The notes beneath the pieces were generated by a model. The model saw only the letters and a program-made list of their open reading frames with translations. It was not told where the DNA came from and made no database searches. This document shows positions 1 through 11,122 of a stretch of 64,000 bases of DNA, piece after piece. This DNA is from Serripes groenlandicus (taxonomy: Eukaryota > Mollusca > Bivalvia > Cardiida > Cardiidae), in assembly GCA_031761405.1 (NCBI GenBank), contig JASEVX010000001.1, positions 43,813,669 to 43,877,668 on the forward strand. Direction: 5' to 3'. Position 1 is the stretch's first letter. Every line of letters begins with the position of its first letter. The position numbers and the translations under genes were made by a program.

Positions 1-527
1 GCAAAATAGCCCGCCCCCTGGAGACCATATTTTTCGAACAAACATCATGGCTTGAAGGAATCTTATAGTGGGTCACTTAAGGAACATTTCTACAAAATTA
101 TTTGAAAATTGGCTATACACTTTCGGAGGAGAAGATTTTTTAAGTTTTCACTATAGGCATATAAGGCAAAATAGCCCTGCCCCCTGGTGGCCATGTTTTT
201 CGACCAATCAACATGGCTTGAAGGAACCTAATAGAGGGTCATCCAAAAAACATTTCTACAAAATTATTTAAAAATCTGCCAACCAGTTTGGGAGAAGAAG
301 AATTTTAAAGTTTTTATTATTTCTTTGCAATGGAAACCAGAAATCTGCATGGATCCCATAAATTTGAAGGAATTCTGGTGAGGTCATTGAGAGGAAGCTT
401 TCTGTGAAGTTTCATCCCAATTGACCTACTGGTTACTGAGGAGAAGATGTTGACGGACGACGCACACCAGACAAAAGGCGATCACAGTAACTCACCTTCA
501 GCACTTTGTGCTCAGGTGAGTTAAAAA
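1..527 (+). repeat. Family A tandem-core element, 5'-truncated by window edge
   Basis: Two or more degenerate monomers share the phrases GGCAAAATAGCCC, CATGGCTTGAAGGAATC and ACATTTCTACAAAATTATTT. A GACGGACGACGCAC stretch follows near 453-470. The element ends at about 490-527 in a hairpin (CACCTTCAGCA / TGTGCTCAGGTG) followed by AGTTAAAAA. The same order recurs at 4749-5332 and 29114-30592. No coding capacity is visible. Family membership is secure; placing it among rolling-circle non-autonomous elements is inference. Confidence 0.8.
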
Positions 528-1322
528 GGGACCAGAAAGTTAAATTTGATATGAGTGTGTTGCTTTTAATCAATGTCATGGTTACCTAATGTAAATGAAA
601 ACCAGATCACCAAACAATGTGCTTTCTGCTATAACTAAATTGTACCAGTTTGCCACAAATTCTTTCTAGGAACCTGGCCAGAGTTTTTGGTGGGAGATAA
701 ATAATGAAGCAGGTTGCACAGATAGAATGTTTTCAAAAGAAACCCAAACACACAAAGAATAAAAGCAAAAATGAGTAAAAAAATAACAACCTTTCATAAA
801 CAGTCCGTTCAGATGGTAAATCACAGTTGAGCTTCAAAGTCTGGCTGCTGTCAATAAGCTTTTTTGTTCTATTTTTTTTTGTAATATCAAATGTCATCTG
901 TGTAATTTAAATTATGGTTTGTTTCCTTGTGTTCCTTGTATTTTATCGTTTTTCAAGACCACAAGGTATAAGTGTTACAACTTTGAAATGATCCTGAAAA
1001 TTATGTACTGAAAATTATAGTTTGTTCTTCAAAATTGGGCTTACGTAAAAAGTCCATGTACGTTTCTTGGTTCCAACAAGATTAAGTCATCTATAAATCT
1101 GTGAAATTTTCAAAGCAAAATATTTCCCACATACAAGAAAATCTCCAGCAGATGACTTAGAAAACCTCTGTAAATGAAAGTATAATAATCATGAACATTG
1201 CAAAGAAAATGTGCAGAAACAGCAAAATTTAAGATATTTAGTTAAAGGGCAATTTCCTTGCTAAGAACAATCTGAGCTTGGCCTGTATCTTGTCAGAATA
1301 CAACTATGCAACAAATATCACT
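528..1322. other. Intergenic AT-rich stretch without recognised gene
   Basis: No ORF of recognisable family and no clear repeat boundary. Around 1110-1150 a CCCACATACAAGAAAATCTCCAGCAGATGAC-like stretch looks like a decayed end of the F1 MITE. Confidence 0.6.
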
Positions 1323-1884
1323 TAACCCTGTCCCACATACAACAAATCTGCAGCAGACGGCTTTGAACACAAGATATCGGTGGAACAGATGAATGCTCCC
1401 CGAAGTATAGCGAGAACACAGGAATGGTGATAATATGCACATAATATTATCCTCTTATGAGAAAAAGCCTGGACAAAATTTTCCTATGTCATATTATATA
1501 GAAATTAAAAGGGCAATAACTCAGTAAAAATCATCAAACCAGAACATGGTGATAATATGCACATTTCCTCTTGTTAGTTAAGCTTCCCATAAAATTTCAT
1601 TGAATTCAAGTCAGTAGTTGCTGAGAAATAGCCTGAACAAAGGCGGGATGGACAGCCGAACGGACATGCGAAGCGGCGACTATATGCTCGTCAAGAAAAC
1701 AAATTGGAGGGCATAAAAGTTGACAAAAATGAGAAAAATCTCTTATCAATGACTCAAAGTGGAAAACATTGTGGCAAGAGGGGAAATTGTTCATCATGAG
1801 CATTTTCAACTTTTGTCACAATGTTTTCAAAAGTCGTCTGCTGCAGAGGCCTTATAAATCATCTGTATGATGGAAAGGATTAAA
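1323..1884. mobile_element. F1-type TTAA MITE split by a nested insertion
   Basis: The left end TTAACCCTGTCCCACATAC plus AATCTGCAGCAGACGGC lies at 1323-1365. The matching right end GTCGTCTGCTGCAGAGG and GGAAAGGATTAA lies at 1829-1884. The roughly 560-bp span exceeds the usual 230 bp. Sequence at about 1380-1690 (GAATGCTCCCCGAAG through GGACAGCCGAACGGAC) belongs to something else and appears inserted into the MITE. Confidence 0.6.
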
Positions 1885-2219
1885 ATAATTACTAGCATTG
1901 CAAAAAGATATGAACCCAGAAAAGGAAAAAACACTATGAATACTAGGCAAACACTCAATTGGAATATGCTATATGTCTTCAAACTGAAGGAATGAAATCT
2001 TAATGTTTAGTAAACCAGCAGCATTGACCCATTCCATTATTTCTTACACTTGATAATTGACATGTCAAGGATATGTAAATAAGCCTCAAATTTGATGGAC
2101 AGGATCCCAGATTTATCAACCCTTTCTTTATATGAAACAGCCAAAACATAACAGGACATCATATGAAAACAAAGCTCTTAGTAAAGAATCGTTTTTATGT
2201 TCTTATATTGTATCAATCT

Positions 2220-2460
2220 TTAAAACACTATGTTGTGGGTAATTGTGAGTACTCATAACTAGGGTTCAATCAAGTAGTGACTGAGATATTCAGTGTCAAA
2301 GAACTTTTAACAGAAATGAAATCCAGCTCACAGTAACAAACCTTTTTTATGTTTTTATGTCGTTATCAATCATGAAAACCCTATGTTGTTTGTACTTAAT
2401 AGAATTGATACATAACCACAATTCTTTTGAGTATTCACAACATAGGGTTTCATAAAATAA
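2220..2460. repeat. Decayed palindromic CCCTATGTTGTGGGTACTC repeats
   Basis: Fragments CTATGTTGTGGGTA (about 2229), CCCTATGTTGTTTGTAC (about 2380) and ACAACATAGGGTTT (about 2438) are diverged pieces of the palindrome family preserved best at 47527-47599. Confidence 0.5.
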
Positions 2461-2489
2461 TAAAACAGTAAATAAGTCTCAAAGACCTT

Positions 2490-2698
2490 TTAACCCTTTC
2501 CCACATACAGCAAATCTGTAGCAGACGACTTTAAAAACATCTTATCAAAAATGTTGAAAAATCTCCATTAATGACAGTTTAATTATTAAAAAGAGTTGGA
2601 AACATTGTAGCAAATGGTGAAATTGTTCATCATCGAAAGTCGTCCGCTGCAGATGTGTCTGAAAGCGTCTATATATGTTGGAAATGGTTTCTTATCTC
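2490..2698. mobile_element. Decayed F1 TTAA MITE
   Basis: Begins TTAACCCTTTCCCACATAC with ATCTGTAGCAGACGAC. Contains GGAAACATTGTAGCAAATGG and ends with GTCCGCTGCAGATG and a degraded GGAAATGGTT terminus. Confidence 0.6.
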
Positions 2699-2812
2699 AG
2701 CTTCTCTTACAAAATATTAACCCTTTCCACTTACAAACGCCTTTTGACGTGCTAAGCAAAAGGATTATTGTGCTGAACAAGTAATATCAGTTATTGACCT
2801 ATGCTTTGAAAT

Positions 2813-3042
2813 TTAACCCTTTCCCTCATATAGACACTTTCTGACGCCTCTGCAGCAGACGGCTTTTTGAAAACATAGTGACAAAAGAAGAAATTGCACA
2901 AAACGTGCAATTTCTCCTTTTGCCACAATGTTTTCCACTTTTTGTCATAGGTTATCCATTCAATTATGGAGATTTTCTTTGTTTTAACAAAATACGTTTA
3001 AAGTCGTCTGCTGCAGAATTGTCGTATGAGGGAAAGGGTTAA
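2813..3042 (+). mobile_element. F1 TTAA MITE, full length (230 bp)
   Basis: A reference copy. It is flanked by TTAA on both sides with termini CCCTTTCCCTCATA and TATGAGGGAAAGGG. CTGCAGCAGACG and CGTCTGCTGCAG lie inside each end. A central hairpin GAAATTGCAC / GTGCAATTTC extends into arms of roughly 31 bp. The 3' half carries a non-palindromic stretch (GGTTATCCATTCAATTATGG). No ORF. TTAA target sites and CCC-type ends fit piggyBac-superfamily MITEs (inference). Confidence 0.85.
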
Positions 3043-3307
3043 TAACAGAATCACAGAAAATGTTCTCTGCGATACATAATTTTGTATGCTTCCTTTGAAA
3101 ATTTCCGACAAAAATAATTGAATGAAGCCTAAAGCAGTTTGTTAAGGCAATGCCCTATTCATTTCATTCCTTTCTAGATTTATGATCCATCAAACAGCAT
3201 GCATATTCTCTTATTTAACCCAAATTAAGATGTCTATCAACTGGATTGATCTTGAAATAAACACCTCTTTATTTTTAATTCCAAAGATGTTTTCAAAAAC
3301 TATCTTT

Positions 3308-3545
3308 CCTTAGAATGAATGAATGAATGTATATTGTTTTATGGCGCATCGACAGCTAAGGTCATTTAGCGCGCAATTAAATTTAATTATTCATGATCCC
3401 TGGATAAACAAACCAGTACTAGGCTAGAAAATGCGCCTTGCCCAAGGGCACTCCACCATAACCGTAGTGCCGCGACTGGGGATCAAACTCGGGACACCCA
3501 GTTTCGAAATCCCCGACGCTAACCACTCGACCACAGCGGATTCCA
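3308..3545 (-). repeat. tRNA-derived SINE
   Basis: On the minus strand the head reads GTGGTCGAGTGGTTAGCG (A-box-like), followed about 35 bases later by a B-box-like GAGTTTGATCCCC. A conserved body follows (GGAGTGCCCTTGGGCAAGG, CTAGTACTGGTTTG). The tail differs from the other copies (ATGGCGCATCGACAGC on the plus strand), so this may be a different subfamily. Confidence 0.75.
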
Positions 3546-3567
3546 TCTTTCCTTAGACACACATTAA

Positions 3568-3792
3568 TTAACCCTGTCCCACCTGCAGACGCATTTTGAG
3601 GCAAGACAACTTTTGAAAACATTGTGGCCAAAGGTGAAATTACTCATGATGAGCTGTTTCTCCATTGGCCATATAATGTTTTCAACTTTATTTAACAATT
3701 ATAAGCTATCTTTTATGGAGATTTTTTAGGTTTATGTCACTATGTTTTTAAAGTCGTCTGCTGCATCATTTTTGTAAGTGGGAAAGGGTTAA
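3568..3792. mobile_element. F1-type TTAA MITE (CCCACCTGCAGACG subtype)
   Basis: TTAACCCTGTCCCACCTGC at the left and GTGGGAAAGGGTTAA at the right, with GTCGTCTGCTGCA near the right end. The central segment is AAAACATTGTGGCCAAAGG and CTCATGATGAG. Confidence 0.75.
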
Positions 3793-3817
3793 AACGCTAT
3801 TATTTGGGAAAGGATAA

Positions 3818-4053
3818 TTTATTTATTGATTTATTTATTGTGGTTTTACGCCGCTTTCAACAATATTTCAGTTATATCAAGGCGACAGTTCACTTATTCA
3901 TGATCCCTGGGTAAACAAACCAGTACTAGGCTAGAAAATGTGCCTTGCCAAAGGGCACTCCACCATGACCGTAGTGCCGCGACAGGGGATCGAACCCAGG
4001 ACACCCGGTTTCAAAATCCCCAATGCTAACCACTCGACCACAGCGGATTCCTG
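3818..4053 (-). repeat. tRNA-derived SINE with 12-bp target-site duplication
   Basis: Flanked by identical GGGAAAGGATAA at 3806-3817 and 4054-4065, the signature of LINE-mediated insertion. The minus-strand order is tRNA-like head (GTGGTCGAGTGGTTAGC), body, a tail with GTTGAAAGCGGCGTAAAACC, then an AATAAATAAAT-type 3' end. The tail motif resembles 3' domains reported in mollusc SINEs (family knowledge). Confidence 0.85.
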
Positions 4054-4137
4054 GGGAAAGGATAAACTAACATCAAGCTGTTGCAGGGAATTGTATTAAG
4101 AGTATCATTAAATCCAGAAACAAGTTAATATTGAGGC

Positions 4138-4371
4138 TTAACCATTTCATACATAAAGAGGCATTTGACACATCTGCAGATGGCGCCATTTGAAAACATT
4201 GAAGAAAAATGAGAAATTACTCATACTGAGCAAATTTTCTCCTTTTGCCACAATGTTATCAACTATTTTCAATAATATAACCGTCATTAAAATATAGAGA
4301 TTTTCCTTAATTTGCCAATTTGTTTTCAAAGTAATGCTTCTGCAGATTTGTTGTATGTGAGAAAGGGTTAA
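4138..4371. mobile_element. F1-type TTAA MITE, diverged
   Basis: TTAACCATTTCATACATAA left end and GTGAGAAAGGGTTAA right end. The interior keeps CATCTGCAGATGG, the GCCACAATGTT motif and TTCTGCAGATTTG. Confidence 0.65.
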
Positions 4372-4396
4372 GCTCAGGTAGAAATACTGCTGGTAT

Positions 4397-4592
4397 CAGA
4401 GCTCTAGATAAGGGGCGTTTTGCAGGTTCTAACATCCTTATTTGATCTTATAACCCTATGTTGTGAGTACTTAAAATATTCGCCTCATTGAGACAATTCT
4501 TTTGAGTACCAACATCTTAGGATTTGGTTGGATAATAAGAGAGAAAGAGCTGTAAACTACTCCTTATCTGGACCTCTTGCGGTATGCCTGTC
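4397..4592. mobile_element. MITE with AGCTCTAGATAAGG ends, decayed palindrome core
   Basis: The left end GAGCTCTAGATAAGGGGCG and the right end CTCCTTATCTGGACCTC form an imperfect terminal inverted repeat. The centre holds a decayed CCCTATGTTGTGAGTAC palindrome. The better preserved copy is at 47474-47662. Confidence 0.65.
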
Positions 4593-4748
4593 AACAACAA
4601 ACCAATTATAAGTTCAAACAATGAACTAACCAGAAGAGCTACACCATATAAGAAGGGGTCTGGGTCTCATTGTTACAAGGGATATGGGTCTCCTTGCTTC
4701 AGTCTGCAAACATTTTGAAGAGCAAATGATGCAACTAACATTTTGTCA

Positions 4749-5332
4749 AACAAGAGGGCCATGATGGCCCTGGATCGCTCACGTGATCTTTTTTATCATT
4801 TTCACTTTAGCAATATAAGCCCCTCCCCCTGGCTGCCAGTCTCCGACCAATCAACTTGGCTTGAAGGAATCTTATAGAGGGTCACCCTAGGAACATTTCT
4901 ACAAAATTATTTGAAAATCGGCCTGATACTTTCGGAGAAGATTTTTTAAGTTTTCACTTTAGCCATATAAGGCAAAATAGCCTGGTGGCCATGTTTTTTC
5001 ACCAATCAACATGGCTTGAAGGAATCTGATAGAGGGTCATCCAAGGAACATTTCCACAAAATTATTTGAAAATCTGCCAACCAGTTTGGGAGAAGAAGAA
5101 TTTTGAAGTTTTTGTCATTTCGTTGCCATGGAAACCAGAATTCTGCATGGATCCCAAAAATTTGAAGGAATTCTGGTGAGGTCATTGGATGCTTTCTGTA
5201 AAGTTTCATCCCAATTGACCCACTGGTTACCGAGGTGAAGAAGTTGACGCACGACGGACGATGGACAATGGACGTCGAACAAAAGGCGATCACAATAACT
5301 CACCTTGAGCAAAGCTCAGGTGAGCTAAAAAA
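4749..5332 (+). repeat. Family A tandem-core element, complete
   Basis: Starts AACAAGAGGGCCATGATGG with a GGGCC/GGCCC hairpin and has two core monomers. A GACGGACGATGGAC stretch follows, then a terminal hairpin (CTCACCT..GAGC / GCTC..AGGTGAG) and CTAAAAAA at about 5300-5332. Several short overlapping ORFs here are not conserved between copies and I read them as chance. Confidence 0.85.
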
Positions 5333-5409
5333 CCAGTGTCAGCCATGCCGATCCTGGACTATTCACCTGAGACCATGTTACCGGTGTCAATATGTGTGCA
5401 ATTTCAAGA

Positions 5410-5665
5410 TGTTCACAAAATCCCTTCCAACATGCAGATGCATTTTGACATATCTGCAGCAGACGACTTTTGAAATTATTGTGGGATTATGTAAATTGTA
5501 CTTATTAGGGTGTCTTCGCCAACAGATAATAGAGCAGCTGCAATGCTGTTGTATCATGACCAACCTGTTCAACTTTAAATCCTTTCCACATGCAGACTAA
5601 AGTTAAATTCATCTGCAGCAGACGACTTTTGAAACTATTGTAGCAAAAGGAAATATTGCTAATAA
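5410..5665. repeat. Two decayed F1-type fragments
   Basis: CATCTGCAGCAGACGAC occurs twice (about 5452 and 5608) with truncated surroundings. No TTAA-bounded unit is intact. Confidence 0.5.
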
Positions 5666-5796
5666 TGTTTGTCAAAACGTTTTTTGTCCCTATAATATTC
5701 AATAACTATCATACCTTCATTTAACAAGGAAACTTTCCAAATTAGTAAATCATTAGTAAATCATCCTATGCAATTTTTTTAATATTTTTCTGTGAC

Positions 5797-6019
5797 TTAA
5801 CCCTTTCCCTCATATAGACGCTTTCTGACGCCTCTGCAGCAGACACCTTTTTGAAAAAATAGTGACAAAAGAAGAAATTGCACAAAACGTGCAATTTCAC
5901 CTTTTGCCACAATGTTTTCCACTATTTGTCATAGGTTATCCATTCAATTATGGAGATGTTTTGACAAAATACGTTCAAAGTCGTCTGCTGCAGAATTGTC
6001 GTATGAGGGAAAGGGTTAA
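5797..6019 (+). mobile_element. F1 TTAA MITE, full length
   Basis: TTAA-bounded; closely matches 2813-3042, including the GAAATTGCAC / GTGCAATTTC centre, with a few small deletions in the 3' half. Confidence 0.85.
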
Positions 6020-6139
6020 GTAGTTTCAGGGGGCAAGACTATATAAACATTATTTCTGTTCATATCCTTTCTGAGACAGTCCACCCAACAAACATCCCAG
6101 CAGAATTGGCTTGAAATTTCCCAAGAAGTATGAAGAGAA

Positions 6140-6412
6140 GATGTATTTCAACCCATTCTCTCCTGCAGACGTCTTTTGGAAACATTGTAGCAAAAGAAGC
6201 CATTTCTCCCTTTGCAAAAATGACTTTATTAAAATATTCAACTTTCAATTTAGTAGAATTTTTAGTATTGTGTTTTGCCTCATTGTGGTCTGCTGCCAAT
6301 TGTTGTATGTGGGCAAGTGTAATAGAATTGTTGAAGAAGAGAAAGATAATGGACAACCAGCAATGATGAAAAGCAGTAGCTCCACTGAAACATTTTGTGC
6401 TCAGTGAGTTAA
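6140..6412. repeat. Decayed F1 fragment followed by a family A 3' end
   Basis: CTCTCCTGCAGACGTC, AAACATTGTAGCAAAAG and GTCTGCTGCCAATTGTTG are F1 remnants. At about 6385-6412 ATTTTGTGCTCAGTGAGTTAAAA matches the family A terminus. Confidence 0.5.
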
Positions 6413-6628
6413 AAGACATACCCGGTAGTAGCTTAACTGCTTTCAATTCCATTTCTATTTTTTTCGTCCAAATTGGAACACAACAGTCCCGAATTTGCCC
6501 TACACAACTGGTAAATATATCACATAAAACATCACCTCACAGAATCAAAGACCTGTTTTCATTTATCTACAGCTATAAACCAATGCTCCAATGAACCACT
6601 TAGGCTTTCAATTTCTCACCTCAAACCA

Positions 6629-6858
6629 TTAACCCTTTCCCTCATACGACAATTCTGCAGCAGACGACTTGGAACATATTTTGTAAAAAAGTAGAAAATC
6701 TCTATAATTGAATGGATAACCTATGACTAAAAGTGGAAAACATTGTGGCAAAAGGAGAAATTGCACGTTTTGTGCAATTTCTTCTTTTGTCACTATGTTT
6801 TCAAATAGCCGTCTGCTGTAGAGGTGTCAGAAAGCATCTATATGAGGGAAAGGGTTAA
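6629..6858 (-). mobile_element. F1 TTAA MITE, full length
   Basis: Inverted copy: TTAACCCTTTCCCTCATACG at the left, TATATGAGGGAAAGGGTTAA at the right. The centre is GAAATTGCAC / GTGCAATTTC with a GTTTT loop. Confidence 0.85.
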
Positions 6859-6983
6859 ACTATCCATGAAAGAAGACAACATAGCTTTGTAATTTCTTCT
6901 ACCAGTATATCAATTTTAACCCTTTCCAACACACTACATTAAATGGCAGCAGACAACTTTGAAAGTATTTAGGCAAATGAAGA

Positions 6984-7206
6984 TTTGATTTATTGGGGTT
7001 TTACGCCGCTTTCAACATTATTTCAGTTATATCACGGCGACAGTTCACTTATTCATGATCCCTGGGTAAACAAACCAGTACTAGGCTGGAAAATATGCCT
7101 TGCCCAAGGGCACTCCACCATGACCGTAGTGCCGCGACTGGGGATCGAACCCGGGACACCCGGTCTCGAAATCCCCGACGCTAACCACTCGACCACAGCG
7201 GATTCC
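6984..7206 (-). repeat. tRNA-derived SINE with 13-bp target-site duplication
   Basis: Flanked by AGGCAAATGAAGA at 6971-6983 and 7207-7219. Head, body and GCGGCGTAAAACCCC tail match 3818-4053. Target of insertion was an F1 relic (CAGCAGACAACTTTG just upstream). Confidence 0.88.
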
Positions 7207-7884
7207 AGGCAAATGAAGAACTGGATAAAGAGTAAACTGGTCTTTTCTTCAAAATGAAGTTTTTGTGTGCAAGAAGAAAGACAGTTGTAGCAACCCCGAA
7301 TGGAAGGTTGATACCCCCTCTATATCATTCTTTGTTAGAAGATTTAATAGAGAGGAGTGATTCCCTATCGCTGCGGATTAGGGACAGTGCTCTACTTGGT
7401 TGTATGCCAACTTAGCTCCCGTAACGATAGGCTCGAACTTAGCCTGTCTCTTTGCGTCTTCACAGGTTGGCTTCTAAGAATGCCCTTGCAGAAGTCGCTG
7501 TACGTTTCTGTCCCTGTTTAAACGATGTTGCCGCCTACGCCGAAATGGGCCTTATGGCCGCAGTGAATGCACTAACCTTCCGCCAATGATAATTTATTTA
7601 GAGTCCGGATCTAAATTGTTTCATCATCATATGGGGCAGTGATCCCGATATGTCTTTTATTTGTCAGACAAAACGGGTTCGTGGGTTTTCCCCGAAGACA
7701 TGAGGATTGACTATAGCCGGTTCTGAACCGGAAGGTCAGTGTCCGATTCGACATGGAATCCTATGAAGGAGTCATGACCGAGGAATTGATCCCTTTTCCG
7801 AAGAAGAATGAGATCGCATGAAATCAACCGAGCTCACGTATGAGATGGTCTTGACCTCCCTGTCTCAGAGTTCACAAAGTGAAT

Positions 7885-8390
7885 ATCCTCTGGTCCTTGT
7901 CATTTACCACAACACGAAAGTACTTCCTCGACAAGGGAGAGATCGGAATGTGGTAATAGGCGTCTGTGAGGTATAGAGAGACCGCTCAGTCGCCTTCCCG
8001 AATAGTTATTCGGATGGAGCGGGTCGACTCCATTTTGAACTTCTCGACCGGAATCAATAGATTTAGAGCTGATAAATCTATAACCGGTCTCCACCGATCG
8101 TCTTCCTACGGGACGAGGAAAAGACGGCTGTATCAACCCCGATAATTGGGGTTGAGAACCCTCTCTATGGCCTTCTTACAGAAGCGATGAAATCACTTTT
8201 GACATGGCCGGATGACGTGACGACATGTCAATAGGCACACTTGTCAGAAGAGGAGAAGAAATGAAGGGAATTGGATACCCCTCCTGTATCACAGATAAGA
8301 TCCAACGATCCTCTGTGACACTTTCCCATTCCTCTATGAAAAACAACAGGCGGACCCGACTGTAATCTCCGGCCTTGGGACGATCATAGA
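7885..8390 (-). pseudogene. DIRS reverse transcriptase remnant (copy A)
   Basis: The nucleotide sequence tracks copy B 34990-35500 closely (CACAACACGAAAGTACTTCC, GGCGTCTGTGAGG, GGAGCGGGTCGACTCCAT). The longest open piece (7900-8136) lies in the alternative frame that also stays open in copy B. RT motif A and the palm core are interrupted by indels. A second, shorter copy of the same RT block at about 7275-7340 shows the region is rearranged. Confidence 0.75.
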
Positions 8391-8699
8391 AAGGTGCGCA
8401 TCCCTAGGGCTGAGGCCTAGGGGTTGTGCTTTACTTAGAAGGCTGCCGATTCTTAGCCCCTTGGTAAGGGGCCTTCGGTTAGCCGACTTATTACCTGTGT
8501 AAATTGGTTGTCTCGGCGTAAACGCCTTAACTTCCCGTTATGCTCTTTGCAGGGTAAGGCTTCTTAACCGTAGAAGACGCAGAGAGTTTCTGGCCCTGTG
8601 CAAATGTATTAACTGCGCTCGCCGAAAGACTTCTGGACTGTTCTAACGCATCAGACACAGTCCCGCAGCTATCCTTCCACCAAAGAGGAGCTTAGAGTC

Positions 8700-11122
8700 T
8701 AAGGAGTCGTTATCTGAAAGCGACTGACTTCCCTCATCTTCTTAACACGAAGAGCTGGAAGAGTGTCTAATCCTCCGACATAGCCTAACTGGTCTTACAA
8801 CCGGTTGATCTACATCTGACTCAGACATGGACCTCCCTTTCCCAGAATGAATTAGTGTATTCTGGTCCAGGGGTTGCCTTTCTAAGGACTGCCTACTATA
8901 TAGGTGTCCCTCCGGGTACAGTGATATCCCACGATTGGGTATTGCTGAACCCCGGTAGGCTTGGTATTCCCGTCTATTACCGACCGGATCCATTGAATGG
9001 ACCGGTGGTTGGTATTGGGAAAGAGTGTCTTCTTAGTGAAGTTCACAGTTCCCTTTGGGGAAAACGGAAGAATTTCTCCGACCGATAATTCCCATTCCCG
9101 GAGCTAGACGGATGAATATTAGAGTTGGTGCATCCTACGCTCTGAATATTCGTATAACCACTCTGTTGTTGACCCGGATTGGATGATAATTGGTATCGAT
9201 TCGGTCAGTCAGTACAGAGCCCGTGCCTGGTCGCGCCATGTTTACATAAGCGACTGGCTGGCTAGTCGTGTCATTGCCAAATGATGGACTGCCTGGTCGT
9301 GTCATTACCAAATGACTGCTATTAGCTAACTGCTTGACCTCCGCCTTGTCGTGACATGGCTACATGTGTGACTGGTTGGCTAGTCGTGTCATTGTACAAT
9401 GATTGACTGCCCGGTTGTGTCATATCTAAATGATTAACCGTTTGCCTGGTCGAGTCTTACCGACCGGATCCACTGAATGGACCGGTGGTTGGTAATGGGG
9501 AAGAGTGTCTTCTTTAATGAAGTACACAGTCCCTTTGGGGAACGGAAGGATTTCTCCGACCGATAATTCCCGTACTCGGAGCTATACGGCTGAATATTAG
9601 AGTTTGGTGCTTAACCTACTCTGAATATTCATAACACCACTCTGTTGTTGACCTGAGATAGAATGATAATAGTATCAACTCGGTCAGCCAGTACAGAGCC
9701 CGTGCCCGGTCGCGCCATGTTAACATAAGCGACTGGCTGGCTAGTCGTGTCATTGCCAAATGATAGACTGCCTGGTCGAACGATGTTTTCATAACCGACA
9801 GGCAAGCTAGCCACGTCATTACCAAATGACTGACTACTGCCTGGTCGTGTCATGTTCACATGCGTGACCGACTGGCTGGTCGCGCCATGTTTACATAAGC
9901 GACTGGCTGGCTAGTCGCGTCATTGCCAAATGACAGACTGCCTGGTCGTGCGATGTTTTCATAACCGACAGGTAGACTAGCCGCGTCATTACCAAATGAT
10001 TGACTATCTCCTTGCCGCGTCATGTTCACCTGCGTGACCGGTTGGCTGGTCGCATCATAGCTAACTGATTGACCCCCGCCTTGTCGCGACATGGCTACAT
10101 GCGTGACTGATTGGCTAGCCGCGTCATCGTGAAATGAGTGACTGCCTGGTCGCGTCATATTTAAATGACTGACCGTTTGCCTGGCCGCGTCGTAGCTATT
10201 CGACTGCAGACCTGTCATGTCACCGCTAAGTGAATGAATACCTTGTCGAGCCATGGCAAAATGACTGACCGGCCCGGTCGTGTCATGGCTAGATGACTGA
10301 CCGGTGACAGGTCGCGCCATCGCTAGATGACGCCCCGGTTGCCCGGGGACCTGTCGCGCCTCGGCATATGGGTTTTGCTGTCCAGCTCTAGCATTACCCG
10401 GTTGACTAGCGATAGGCAGTTAGTGAAGCTGCCTATCAAAAGTCTCCAGAGAACTTTGTCCGCAGACATCGTAATCCGGCACTCTGCAGCAGTCCGAAGA
10501 CTGCTGTAGCTCAGAGTGTGGTGTTGGAATGACCAACTTGCTAGGTTTCCCTGCAAGAGGTATGAAGGTCTGACAAACCAGTCCGCTCGGTTTCCCGGCG
10601 GGTGAATCCGGCATCCCCTTCTTTCGAAGGTTGAGCCCCAACACTAGGCGTCAGATAATGCCGTTCAAGTGTAGAAGACTCCAGCTCTTGAGCACATTCC
10701 ACCCTGTTTCTATACGGTGTCTGGCCCGAAGGCTTTTGTTTCCCGACAGAACAACGAGCATCCAAAGCTACCTTCCGCTCCTCCGTGTCTCTAGCTAGAC
10801 TAGGAGGTGCGGTTGTGCTAAGTGGAGAAGGAACAGCCTTAACCTTTGATCCACTCAACACGGTCGCGGAGTCCGATTGGGAGAACCCCTCGAACTCCGC
10901 TTCACTCGAAGAGATCAGAGACGCCTTTTTAGGGGCACTCTTACCCTTTCTGCTAAGTCTTACCCTTCCCAGCCCGTTTCCAAATAGAAACAGTCTAAGA
11001 AGAGCAGTACTCGCACGGTGAAAGCTGTGTGCACTTTGAGCAAACCACACAGTTCGGATGCGTGTCCCATGCGTCCACAGCATGACCACACGAGCCACGC
11101 CTCCGTTCACCTTATGTGACAT
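8700..11122 (-). pseudogene. DIRS ORF1 (Gag-like) remnant, copy A
   Basis: Reading begins at an ATG at 11120-11122. After an early frame change it shows a Cys/His cluster (CGH..WDTHPNCVVCSKC..SPCEYC) matching copy B ORF1. Next come Ser-rich sequence (10541-11158) and a long array of roughly 23-residue repeats of the type M-A/T-R-Q-G..S-x-D-A-S-Q-P-V (9629-10320). Several frameshifts separate these pieces. A Gag-like, nucleic-acid-binding role is inferred from position and the Cys/His cluster only. Confidence 0.7.
8986..10190. repeat. Segmental tandem duplication plus ORF1 minisatellite
   Basis: The block starting TACCGACCGGATCCATTGAA at 8986 recurs at 9459 (offset 473 bp) with only scattered differences through GACTGGCTGGCTAGTCG. 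The second copy then contains extra minisatellite units (about 9770-10050) before rejoining the first copy's sequence (AGCTAACTG..GACC..CCGCCTTGTCG). The minisatellite encodes the ORF1 peptide repeats. Confidence 0.8.

Noticed and set aside
3308..3545. Short minus-strand ORF over the SINE body (also 60681-60899)
   Set aside because: The same translation recurs wherever this SINE is present; it is repeat translation, not a gene.
6050..6452. 130-residue minus-strand ORF
   Set aside because: Spans an F1 relic and a family A end; no coding signature.
10785..11021. Plus-strand ORF opposite DIRS copy A ORF1
   Set aside because: Antisense shadow of the Ser-rich ORF1 sequence.
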